Below are positions 16,885 to 24,252 of a DNA stretch of 64,000 nucleotides, in pieces. The translations under genes were made by a program, and so were the position numbers. Location of the stretch: contig DASQMC010000063.1 of the NCBI GenBank assembly GCA_035645695.1, forward strand, positions 1 through 64,000. Direction: 5' to 3'. The notes beneath the pieces are model-generated. The model ran no database searches, had not been told where the DNA came from, and was given only the letters and a program-made list of their open reading frames with translations. The stretch's first letter is position 1. Every line of letters begins with the position of its first letter. The DNA comes from JAIVJZ01 sp035645695 (GTDB lineage: Bacteria > Acidobacteriota > Blastocatellia > Pyrinomonadales > Pyrinomonadaceae).

Positions 16885-18027
16885 TTGCAACCACAAATTA
16901 AAAATTCGACGGCGGAAATTGACGAGCGTTTGATGCGGCGCGCGCTGGAACTCGCGGCGCGCGGGGCGGGACAGGTCAGCCCCAGCCCGCTCGTCGGGTG
17001 CGTGATTGCGCGCGATGACGGCGAAACAATCGGCGAAGGCTTTTACTTGTACGAGGGCATCAAGCACGCCGAGACGCTCGCGCTCGAAGGGGCGGGCGAG
17101 CGCGCACGCGGCGCGACCGCTTATGTGTCGCTCGAACCGCACGCGCATCAGGGGCGCACGCCGCCCTGCACCGTCGCGCTCATCCGTGCGGGCGTGCGCC
17201 GCGTCGTCGCGCCCATCGAAGACCCGAACCCGCTCGTCTCGGGGCGCGGGTTCGCGCACCTGAGCGCGGCGGGTCTGGAAGTCGAAGTCGGCCTCCTCGC
17301 GCCGGAAGCCGCGCGGCTCAACGAGAAATACATTCACGCGATGCGGCACGCGCGCCCGTTCGTCCACCTCAAGCTCGCCTGCTCGCTCGACGGGCGCATC
17401 GCCACGCGCACCGGCGACGCGCGCTGGATCACGAACGAACAATCGCGCGCCCGCGTCCACCTGCTGCGCCACGAATACGACGCCATTCTCGTCGGCGCGG
17501 GCACGGCGGCGGCCGATGACCCGCTGCTCACGGATCGCAGCGGCCTCGCGCGCCATCGCCCTCTCACGCGCATCGTGCTCGACGACGAACTGCGTCTCTC
17601 GCCCGATTCCCGGCTCGCGCAAACGGCGCGCGAAACCCCGCTCGTCATCTTCACTTCCGCGACGGCCGCGGAACCGGCCGCCGCCGTCGCGCTCGAATCG
17701 CGCGGCGCGGAGATCGTGCGCGAGCCGCGCGGCTCACGCGACCTGCGGGCGGTGCTCGAAGAGTTACACCGTCGCTCGCTGCAAAGCGTGCTTGTCGAAG
17801 GCGGGGCGCGCGTCGCCGGAATGTTCCTCGATGCCGGTCTCGTCGATAAGGTGAGTTTCTTCGTCGCGCCGATCATCATCGGCGGGAGCGACGCGAAACC
17901 GGCCGTCACGGGCGCGGGCGCGGCTCGCATCGGCGACGCCGCGCGCCTGCGCGATGTAGAGATCAGGCAGCACGGCAGCGATGTCGAGATCACCGGATAC
18001 CCTGAAACCGTGAATCGTGAATCGTAA
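16885..18027 (+). CDS. ribD: Bifunctional riboflavin biosynthesis deaminase/reductase RibD
   Basis: A 380-residue enzyme for the second and third steps of riboflavin synthesis. The N-terminal deaminase domain (about 10-150) acts on the pyrimidine from GTP. The C-terminal NADPH-dependent reductase domain (about 160-370) shows FVHLKLACSLDGRIATRTGDARWIT and LVEGGARVAG. The zinc site has HAETLALEGAG and GRTPPC, but the usual LEPC is LEPH (LEPHAHQGRTPPC), so one zinc-ligand cysteine is histidine. The predicted start is TTG at 16885. The final residues VNRES and the stop codon are encoded by the heptad array downstream. No other rib genes are nearby. Confidence 0.9.
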   Translation: MQPQIKNSTAEIDERLMRRALELAARGAGQVSPSPLVGCVIARDDGETIGEGFYLYEGIKHAETLALEGAGERARGATAYVSLEPHAHQGRTPPCTVALIRAGVRRVVAPIEDPNPLVSGRGFAHLSAAGLEVEVGLLAPEAARLNEKYIHAMRHARPFVHLKLACSLDGRIATRTGDARWITNEQSRARVHLLRHEYDAILVGAGTAAADDPLLTDRSGLARHRPLTRIVLDDELRLSPDSRLAQTARETPLVIFTSATAAEPAAAVALESRGAEIVREPRGSRDLRAVLEELHRRSLQSVLVEGGARVAGMFLDAGLVDKVSFFVAPIIIGGSDAKPAVTGAGAARIGDAARLRDVEIRQHGSDVEITGYPETVNRES

Positions 18028-18084
18028 ATCATGAATAGAAAGAACGGGTTTTTATCTATTCACGATTTACGATTCACGATTCAC
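18010..18084. repeat. Heptad inverted repeat, word GTGAATC (ribD-rsmA gap)
   Basis: The 29-base left arm (18010-18038) and 29-base right arm (18056-18084) match at 28 positions, with a 17-base loop containing AAAGAACGGGTTTTT. The left arm encodes the last five residues and stop codon of ribD. On the plus strand, TGA/TAA codons at 18011, 18018 and 18025 lie in three different frames. Confidence 0.92.
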
Positions 18085-18101
18085 GTCTTTTAGCTCCTTA
18101 C

Positions 18102-18917
18102 ATGGCGAAAAAAAGTCTGGGACAGAATTTTCTCGTGGACGAGAGCGTGGTGGCGCGCATCGTGCGCGAAGTTGCGCCGCGCGCCGGTGAGACCATAATC
18201 GAGATCGGTGCGGGGCGCGGTGCTCTGACGGCGCGACTCGCCGCCGGGGCAGGGCGCCTGGTCGCCGTCGAGTTCGACCGTGATCTGGTTCCGTTGTTGC
18301 GCGAGAAATTCGGCGACCGGGAAAACTTCACGCTCGTCGAGGGCGATGCGCTGGCGATTGATTATTGTGCGGCCGCCATGCCCGCGCGTGAGGCGCGCGT
18401 TGTCGCCAATCTTCCGTACAACATTTCGACGGCCATCCTCCAACGCCTGTTCGAGCAGCGGCGCTGTTTGACGGAGATGATCCTGATGCTTCAGCGCGAG
18501 GTGGTCGAACGCGTCACGGCCGCGCCGGGCACGGGCGAGCGCGGTTACCTCTCCGTGTTGACCGAAGCCTACTGCGAAGCTCGCCCGCTGTTCGATGTCG
18601 CGCCGGAGGCGTTTCGCCCGGTGCCGAAGGTGTGGAGCACGGTCGTGCGCCTCGGCGTGCGCGAGAGCGTCGCGGCGCAGGTGTCGGATGAAGCGTTGCT
18701 GTGGCGCGTTGTCGGCGCGGGGTTCGCGCAGCGTCGGAAGACGATTTTTAATAACCTGCGCCACGCGCCTCCGAACCTGCTGTCGCTCGTGGAAGCGGCG
18801 GGCGGCGCGCATGCGTTGCTTGAGAGGGCGGGGGTCGAACCGCAGAGCCGCGCCGAAACCCTGACGCTCGCGGAATGGGTTTCGCTCTCCCTCGTGCTCG
18901 AATCGAAGAGTGTTTAA
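18102..18917 (+). CDS. rsmA: 16S rRNA dimethyladenosine transferase RsmA/KsgA
   Basis: A 271-residue SAM-dependent methyltransferase that dimethylates two adjacent adenosines in the 3' hairpin of 16S rRNA during small-subunit assembly. Motifs: KKSLGQNFLVDE at the N-terminus, the SAM-binding EIGAGRGALT, VAVEFDRD, and the catalytic NLPYNIST. The C-terminal helical domain contains RRKTIFNNLRHAP. Length is normal for the family. It follows ribD on the same strand across a heptad hairpin. Confidence 0.95.
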   Translation: MAKKSLGQNFLVDESVVARIVREVAPRAGETIIEIGAGRGALTARLAAGAGRLVAVEFDRDLVPLLREKFGDRENFTLVEGDALAIDYCAAAMPAREARVVANLPYNISTAILQRLFEQRRCLTEMILMLQREVVERVTAAPGTGERGYLSVLTEAYCEARPLFDVAPEAFRPVPKVWSTVVRLGVRESVAAQVSDEALLWRVVGAGFAQRRKTIFNNLRHAPPNLLSLVEAAGGAHALLERAGVEPQSRAETLTLAEWVSLSLVLESKSV

Positions 18918-18938
18918 TTCCATGGCCGACGGGCTGAG

Positions 18939-19183
18939 AAGCTGTTTGAAAAGTTCAGACTGCTTGTGTCCCGTCAGGGACAATTGACAATAGCCCGGCC
19001 ATTGATGGCCGGGACTGACGTGCATGAATTATTGATTGTAGTCCCGAAGGGACGATTGAAATAATCGAATGATTTCATATTCAATCGTCCCTTCGGGACT
19101 CTCTCATTATTCCGCGACTTATTCCCGGCACTAAAGTGCCGGGCTACTAGCAATCGTCCCTCCGGGACTCGTTCAAACAGCTT
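18939..19183. repeat. MITE-like element with 12-bp terminal inverted repeats and internal REP-like palindromes
   Basis: AAGCTGTTTGAA (18939-18950) is exactly complementary to TTCAAACAGCTT (19172-19183). Between them lie a GTCCCGTCAGGGAC palindrome (near 18970), a CCCGGCC/GGCCGGG palindrome (near 18995-19015), AGTCCCGAAGGGACGATTGA (near 19041), its inverted copy (near 19081), a CCCGGCAC/GTGCCGGG palindrome (near 19122-19143) and a last ATCGTCCCTCCGGGACT unit. No coding capacity or target-site duplication is evident. Confidence 0.75.
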
Positions 19184-19326
19184 TTAATACCTGCGGGCGT
19201 TCGAGGCCGCGCCGGACGGGGCGGAGAGTTGGCGATCCTCCGGGTTCTTTCGTGCAAATGTTCGTTTTCAGGAGACGTGAGGGAGATTATCGCGCCGCGC
19301 GCCGTTCAGGGGAATGCGAAAGCCTG

Positions 19327-19335
19327 TGCTATACT
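19327..19335 (+). promoter_or_regulatory. Extended -10 promoter of the RNase J gene
   Basis: TGCTATACT gives a TGN extension directly before the -10 hexamer TATACT (19330-19335). There is no good -35 box, as is usual for extended -10 promoters. The start codon is at 19412. Confidence 0.45.
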
Positions 19336-19411
19336 GTTCGACTAACATTCCCTCAATAGTTATATATTGCGATGATAATTCATCGCCCAGTCTGGAGAGT
19401 AAGAAACAATA

Positions 19412-21073
19412 GTGAACAAGGTGATAGAACTAATCCCGCTCGGCGGCGTCGGCGAGTTCGGGATGAATTGCATGGCGGTGCGCTACGGCGACGAGATGAT
19501 CATCGTTGACGCGGGGATGGGCTTTCCCGAAGAGAGCGTCTACGGCGTTGACGTGTGCGTGCCCGACTTCGATTTTCTGGATGAGTACCGCGAACACATC
19601 ACGGCCATCATCCTCACGCACGGGCACGAAGACCACCTCGGCGCGTTGCCCTACATCCTCAAAAAATTCAACGTCCCCGTCTACGCCTCCCACTACACGG
19701 TGGGGCTGGCGGAGAGCAAACTCGAAGAGCACAACCTGACGAACGACGTGCTCATACACCGCGTCGACCCGCGCGACGTGATCAATATCGGCGTCTTCAA
19801 GATCGAATTCATACGCGCCTCCCACTCGCTGATCGATTGCTTTTCGCTCGCCATCACGACGCCCGTCGGCACGATCATCCACACGGGCGATTACAAGGTT
19901 GACGAAACGCCCGTCATCGGCGAACCGATTGACCTGCGGACGCTGCGCCGTTACGGGCAGGAGGGCGTGCTCGCGCTCCTGTCGGATTCGACCAACGCGA
20001 CCGTGCCCGGACGCACGCCTTCGGAGCGCGCGGTGATCCCGGCCTTCGAGGAGATTTTCGCCGAGGCGGAGGGGCGCATCGTCGTGGCCGCCTTCGCGTC
20101 GAGCATTCACCGCTTGCAGATCGTCTTCGACGTGGCGCAGCAGTTCGACCGCAAAGTCTGCGTGCTCGGCCGCTCGATGTTGAAGAACGTGGAGATCGCC
20201 GAAAGGCTCGGCTATCTCGACGTGCACGAGAACGAGATCGTTTCGCTCAACGAGGCGCGCAAGATGCCCGACGACGAGATCGTCTATCTCATCACGGGTT
20301 CGCAGGGCGAGCCGCGCGCCGTGCTCGCGCAGTTGGCGTCGCAGTCTTACAAGGGTTTGAGCATCGAAGAGGGCGACACGGTCGTGCTTTCGGCGCGCAT
20401 CATCCCCGGCAACGAGCGCGCCATCTCGCGTCTCATCGGCGACATCTACAAACGCGGCGGCATCATCATCGACGAGAAGCGGCGGCTCATCCACGTCAGC
20501 GGCCACGCCTCGCAGGAAGACATACGCATCATGACCGAGGCCGTCAGGCCGAAGTTCGTCGTGCCGATCCACGGCGAATATCGCATGCTCTATCGTCACA
20601 AAGAGTTCGTCAAAAACCATCTCGGCTACGCGGACGAGAACGTCATCATGATCGAGAACGGCGACGTGCTCGAACTGACCGCCGACCATGCCACCGTCAT
20701 CGAGAAGCGCGACGTGGGGCGCACGTTCATAGACGATTCGGGCTTCGAGGAGATCGGGCGCGAGACCGTGCGCGAGCGCAAGCAGATGGCTTACGACGGC
20801 GTGCTCACTCCCATCCTGACGTTGAACGAAGAGACCGGCGAACTCGAAACCCTGCCGGAGATCATGGCGCGCGGCGTCGTCGGCGCGGACGGCTCGAACG
20901 GCTTCATCAAGAACTTGCAGCGCGTCGCGGCCGAGGCCGTCGAGAAAGCCCCGGCCACGGAGCGTCGCGATCTGACGCTCTTGAAGGAACGCGTGCGCGT
21001 CGAACTCAAACGCTATATCCAGAAACGGACGGGCGCGCGTCCCGTTATCGTCCCGGTCGTCGTGCAGGTTTGA
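19412..21073 (+). CDS. rnj: Ribonuclease J
   Basis: A 553-residue metallo-beta-lactamase/beta-CASP ribonuclease with 5'-to-3' exonuclease and endonuclease activity on mRNA and rRNA precursors. The zinc motif THGHEDHLGALPYIL and later histidines and aspartates (RASHSLIDCF, IHTGDYKVD, LLSDSTNA) mark the catalytic site. SGHASQEDI and PIHGEYRMLYRHKEF are conserved beta-CASP features. Length matches RNase J1/J2. The start is GTG at 19412, preceded by GGAGAG. The gene stands alone with its own promoter. Confidence 0.95.
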   Translation: MNKVIELIPLGGVGEFGMNCMAVRYGDEMIIVDAGMGFPEESVYGVDVCVPDFDFLDEYREHITAIILTHGHEDHLGALPYILKKFNVPVYASHYTVGLAESKLEEHNLTNDVLIHRVDPRDVINIGVFKIEFIRASHSLIDCFSLAITTPVGTIIHTGDYKVDETPVIGEPIDLRTLRRYGQEGVLALLSDSTNATVPGRTPSERAVIPAFEEIFAEAEGRIVVAAFASSIHRLQIVFDVAQQFDRKVCVLGRSMLKNVEIAERLGYLDVHENEIVSLNEARKMPDDEIVYLITGSQGEPRAVLAQLASQSYKGLSIEEGDTVVLSARIIPGNERAISRLIGDIYKRGGIIIDEKRRLIHVSGHASQEDIRIMTEAVRPKFVVPIHGEYRMLYRHKEFVKNHLGYADENVIMIENGDVLELTADHATVIEKRDVGRTFIDDSGFEEIGRETVRERKQMAYDGVLTPILTLNEETGELETLPEIMARGVVGADGSNGFIKNLQRVAAEAVEKAPATERRDLTLLKERVRVELKRYIQKRTGARPVIVPVVVQV

Positions 21074-21118
21074 CCATCATAGATACTTTATTGCCAATTC
21101 TTTTCTAGGAGTTGAGAA

Positions 21119-21373
21119 ATGAGTCAACAAAAAGTAGGAGTTCGAATTTTTTTTAAATCCGCCGAAGGGCCTAAGGCAGAACCAGCCAGCTATGTTTTTG
21201 ATCAAGCTGAGTTTGATAGGTTAAAGGGCGATTTTATAAATTTTGTCACTTATAGTACGCCTCACGGTGGAGCATACAAATGTGAAATTCAACATCATTT
21301 GGCGGCGCATAACAGTAGAAGCGGGCGGACAGAAATAGTTCTAAGTTTCAGTGAGGTTGCTTATATTGGCTGA
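21119..21373 (+). CDS. Small hypothetical protein, low GC
   Basis: An 84-residue soluble protein with no signal peptide or membrane span. I do not recognise a family. The ribosome binding site AGGAG lies 7 bases before the ATG, which supports translation. Its base composition is much more AT-rich than the flanking genes, and the codon choice differs (AAA, TTT, GAT), suggesting recent acquisition. It ends 9 bases before the next gene, so the two may be co-transcribed. The mix of polar residues and alternating hydrophobics suggests a small beta-rich fold. Confidence 0.65.
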   Translation: MSQQKVGVRIFFKSAEGPKAEPASYVFDQAEFDRLKGDFINFVTYSTPHGGAYKCEIQHHLAAHNSRSGRTEIVLSFSEVAYIG

Positions 21374-21382
21374 ATTATAGAC

Positions 21383-21829
21383 ATGGAGCATACTACAACT
21401 GTTGATGAACTTCTGCGTCGAACGAGAGTAGAGGTGGCGAGTGCCACCTTTTTTCTTGTCGGCATGCGCCATGAGGATTGGTCGCGCCTGCTGGAGCAGC
21501 CGGAACTCAGCCCGCGCGCAAGCGTGCCCTTCATGTTGCTGCGCGACACGAACGAGGTGACGCTGCTCCTCGAAGAAGAGGACTGGCTCGTGATGCGCCA
21601 CGCCCTGCGTGAGGCTCGCGTCGAAACGGGGTGGCGGCTCCTAACGCTCGACATCGAACTCGGCTGGAACGTCACGGGCTTTCTCGCGCGCGTGACGGAG
21701 ATACTGGCCGCCGAAGGGATTCCCCTCGGCGCGCTCACAGCCTTCTCGCGCGATCACCTGCTCATAAAACAGGACGACCTCGGGCGCGCACTCAAAGCGC
21801 TCGGCCGCCACGTCGCCGAACTTTGCTGA
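21383..21829 (+). CDS. ACT-domain (CASTOR-type) protein
   Basis: A 148-residue protein whose C-terminal half (LDIELGWNVTGFLARVTEIL and EGIPLGALTAFSRDHLLIKQ) matches the paired ACT_7/CASTOR-like fold found in small bacterial amino-acid-sensing proteins. The N-terminal half (SATFFLVGMRHEDW) is the companion ACT-like subdomain. The family is thought to bind amino acids or act as an allosteric sensor, and no enzymatic residues are expected. It sits between a small unknown gene and an SDR gene, and its target is not indicated. Confidence 0.7.
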   Translation: MEHTTTVDELLRRTRVEVASATFFLVGMRHEDWSRLLEQPELSPRASVPFMLLRDTNEVTLLLEEEDWLVMRHALREARVETGWRLLTLDIELGWNVTGFLARVTEILAAEGIPLGALTAFSRDHLLIKQDDLGRALKALGRHVAELC

Positions 21830-21845
21830 GGGTGCTGGCTTCAAA

Positions 21846-22613
21846 GTGAACTGGGCAGGAAAGACGGTTTTGATCACGGGCGCGTCGAGCGGCATCGGCG
21901 AGGCTCTGGCCTTGGAGTTCGGGCGGCGCGGGGCGTCGGTCGGGCTGCTGGCGCGGCGCGCGGAAGTTTTGCGCGAGGTCGCGGAGAAGGTTGAAGCGGC
22001 GGGCGGGCGCGCTCTGGCCGTCGCCGTTGACGTGCGCGACGCGGGGGAAGTGAAGCGGGCTGTGGCGAAAGTCTCCGAACGCTTCGGGGGCGTCGATGTG
22101 CTCGTCGCGAATGCCGGGAAGGGCGAACTCACTCTGGCGCGCGCGTTCGACATAGAGGTGGTCACTCAGGTCTTCGCGGTGAACCTGCTCGGCGCGTTGA
22201 ACTGTGTGGCGGCCGTGTTGCCGGAGATGATCGAGCGCGGCAGCGGCCAGATCGTCGGCATCTCAAGTCTAGCGGCCTATCGCGGCTTTCCCGGTTCCGG
22301 CGCGTACTGCGCGAGCAAGGCCGCGCTCTCCACTTTCTTTGAATCCCTGCGCGTCGAACTGCGGCCTCAAAACATTTACGTCACGACGATCCACCCCGGT
22401 TTCATCGATACGCCGATGACGCGCGGGCGCAAACAAAAGATGCCGTTTCTACAGGACGCCGAACGCTCCGCGCAGTTGATGCTCCGTGCCATCGAGGCGA
22501 GACGGCGCACTTACGCTTTTCCGTGGCAACTCGCCGCAATCGCGCGCGCCGGCCGCTGGTTGCCCGCCGCGCTCTACGACCGCATGCTCGCCCGCGCCGC
22601 GCTGCGCGAATAA
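21846..22613 (+). CDS. Short-chain dehydrogenase/reductase (SDR)
   Basis: A 255-residue Rossmann-fold oxidoreductase. It has the NAD(P)-binding TGASSGIGEALA (about 11-22), the NAG motif (VLVANAGKGEL), catalytic Ser in GISSLAAYRG and the YxxxK pair in YCASKAAL. A TIHPGFIDTPMT stretch and a hydrophobic C-terminus resemble SDRs acting on lipophilic alcohols or ketones. The substrate is unknown. The start is GTG at 21846, 16 bases after the ACT gene's stop codon. It is followed 6 bases later by uppP, so these genes probably form one transcript. Confidence 0.88.
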   Translation: MNWAGKTVLITGASSGIGEALALEFGRRGASVGLLARRAEVLREVAEKVEAAGGRALAVAVDVRDAGEVKRAVAKVSERFGGVDVLVANAGKGELTLARAFDIEVVTQVFAVNLLGALNCVAAVLPEMIERGSGQIVGISSLAAYRGFPGSGAYCASKAALSTFFESLRVELRPQNIYVTTIHPGFIDTPMTRGRKQKMPFLQDAERSAQLMLRAIEARRRTYAFPWQLAAIARAGRWLPAALYDRMLARAALRE

Positions 22614-22619
22614 AGAATC

Positions 22620-23537
22620 ATGAACATTCTCCAAGCCATCATCATCGGAATCGTACAGGGGTTGACGGAGTTCATTCCCATCAGTTCGACGGCTCACTTG
22701 ATCTTCGCCGCCCGCGCGCTCGGCCTCTACGAGGGAGTCGAAGCGACCTTGCGCGCCGAACAGACGACGGCCACCATCGCCGTCATCCAACTCGGCACGC
22801 TGCTCGCCGTGCTCATCTATTTCGCGCCCGACATCTGGGCGATCACGGTCGCTTTCGTGCGCGATCATACCGCGTTGCTGCGCGGGGGCGTCGCGCGCGC
22901 GCACGAGACGCGCGCGGCGGACGGCAATATCGAACAACGCCGGACGCGTTTGTCGGACGACGCGCGGCTCGGCTGGCTGGTCATCATCGGCTCGCTGCCC
23001 GTCGCCGTCTTCGGGCTGTTGTTCAAAAAACAGATCGAGGGGAGTTTTACGAAAAATTTGTGGGTCATCGCGACGATGATGATCGCGGTCGCGCTGTTGT
23101 TGGCGCTGGCGGAGCGCGTGGGCAAGCGTCGGCGCGAGATGAAGGATTTGGGCTTCGGCGATGCGCTCGCGGTGGGCGGCGCGCAGGTGCTGGCGTTGAT
23201 ACCGGGCGCGAGCCGTTCCGGTTCGACCATCATGGGCGGGCTGTTCGCGGGCGAGACGCGCGAGACAGCCGCGCGCTTCTCGTTCCTGCTCTCGATACCC
23301 GCCATCGCCGCGAGCGGCCTGCTCGAACTGCGCGAGGCCGTCACTAAACTGCCCGAAGGCAGCGCGCTGCCGCTCATCGTTGCGACAATCGTCTCGGCCG
23401 TCGTCGGCTACGCCTCGATCTGGTTTCTTCTGCGTTTCCTCAGAACCCACTCCACGGGCATCTTCATCGGCTACCGCCTCGTCGTCGGCGCTGCGATCCT
23501 GCTCCTGCTGGCGGGCGGCTTCATTCAACCCGCGTGA
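22620..23537 (+). CDS. uppP: Undecaprenyl-diphosphate phosphatase UppP (BacA)
   Basis: A 305-residue polytopic membrane enzyme that dephosphorylates undecaprenyl pyrophosphate to recycle the lipid carrier for peptidoglycan and polysaccharide synthesis. The two signature regions are present: QGLTEFIPISSTAHLIF near the N-terminus (catalytic Glu and Ser) and PGASRSGSTIMGGLFAGETR. About eight hydrophobic helices are visible. It is slightly longer than the usual 265-280 residues owing to a hydrophilic loop near residues 95-110. A strong terminator follows. Confidence 0.95.
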   Translation: MNILQAIIIGIVQGLTEFIPISSTAHLIFAARALGLYEGVEATLRAEQTTATIAVIQLGTLLAVLIYFAPDIWAITVAFVRDHTALLRGGVARAHETRAADGNIEQRRTRLSDDARLGWLVIIGSLPVAVFGLLFKKQIEGSFTKNLWVIATMMIAVALLLALAERVGKRRREMKDLGFGDALAVGGAQVLALIPGASRSGSTIMGGLFAGETRETAARFSFLLSIPAIAASGLLELREAVTKLPEGSALPLIVATIVSAVVGYASIWFLLRFLRTHSTGIFIGYRLVVGAAILLLLAGGFIQPA

Positions 23538-23920
23538 TCTAACGTTCGCCGCACGTAGCACGTCATGTAGCGCGTCGCTTCCACCCCGGATGCGGTGAAG
23601 TGACTATCACATCAACAAAGCGCACCGCCGGAAAACAACTAACTTCGGGCGGTGCGCTTTGGCGTGCGTCTTGATTTTGATTTCAGGGGGCGGGGGTGAG
23701 AAACACGTCCCACGCCCAGCGGTTGACTTCCAGCCTTTCACGAGTGGTCGGTCAAGAAATTCTTCCCACGACGGCGAGTCAAGGGGAAGCGCATGGACAT
23801 TTCCGGCAGTCCCGCTCGCCGTTATCCCTCGTTTCGGGTACACTCTCTGTCGCCCCTGTTGCCGCGCAGTTACCGTGCAGTTTTCTGATTCGGTTCAGAT
23901 AAGGGGTCGAGAAACATTCG
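23538..23920. other. Intergenic region between uppP and the PilZ gene
   Basis: The gap holds a strong hairpin terminator at 23617-23660. The remaining 260 bases presumably contain the promoter of the pilZ-recJ unit. I found no ORF with a ribosome binding site and no recognisable RNA fold beyond the terminator. Confidence 0.5.
23617..23660 (+). terminator. Hairpin terminator after uppP
   Basis: AAAGCGCACCGCC (23617-23629) is perfectly complementary to GGCGGTGCGCTTT (23648-23660) around an 18-base loop. The trailing T run is short. Confidence 0.65.
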
Positions 23921-24250
23921 ATGAACGACGAAACTAAAAGTGAGATAGAAAACTCGCCTTCGCAACGCCCGCGCAGCCCGCGCGTTCCCGTCAATTTCCC
24001 CGTCGAACTCGAAGGCCGTTCGCCCGCGGGCGAGCCTTTCAAGCAGAGCGGCGAGGCCGTGCGCGTCTCGCGCGGCGGCGCTACTTTAATCGCCGAAGCG
24101 TCCGTCGAGATCGGCGCGATCCTGCGCCTCACGCCGCCGTTCGGCCACCCGCTCGACGCCGAAGTCAACGGCGTCTGGAAGGACGAGGAAGACGGCCGCC
24201 AGCGCATCGGCGTCAAACTCCTCGACCCGAACGGCTGGTTCGCCGAGTAG
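23921..24250 (+). CDS. PilZ-domain protein
   Basis: A 109-residue single-domain protein. PRVPVNFPVELEGRSPAGEPF, VRVSRGGATLI and GVKLLDPNGWF fit the PilZ beta-barrel. PilZ proteins usually bind cyclic di-GMP through RxxxR and D/NxSxxG. Here the arginines (RPRSPR) are not at canonical spacing and the second motif is RVSRGG, so c-di-GMP binding is uncertain. It precedes recJ by 2 bases, suggesting cotranscription. The HD-GYP protein at 9.8 kb is the nearest c-di-GMP enzyme. Confidence 0.75.
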   Translation: MNDETKSEIENSPSQRPRSPRVPVNFPVELEGRSPAGEPFKQSGEAVRVSRGGATLIAEASVEIGAILRLTPPFGHPLDAEVNGVWKDEEDGRQRIGVKLLDPNGWFAE

Positions 24251-24252
24251 AA

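Larger units (their letters stand above)
18918..19411. other. Long intergenic region: palindrome-rich element plus RNase J leader
   Basis: The first half is a 245-base element of nested palindromes (18939-19183). The second half (about 19190-19411) contains the RNase J promoter and a leader of about 70 bases. No ORF is supported. Confidence 0.6.
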
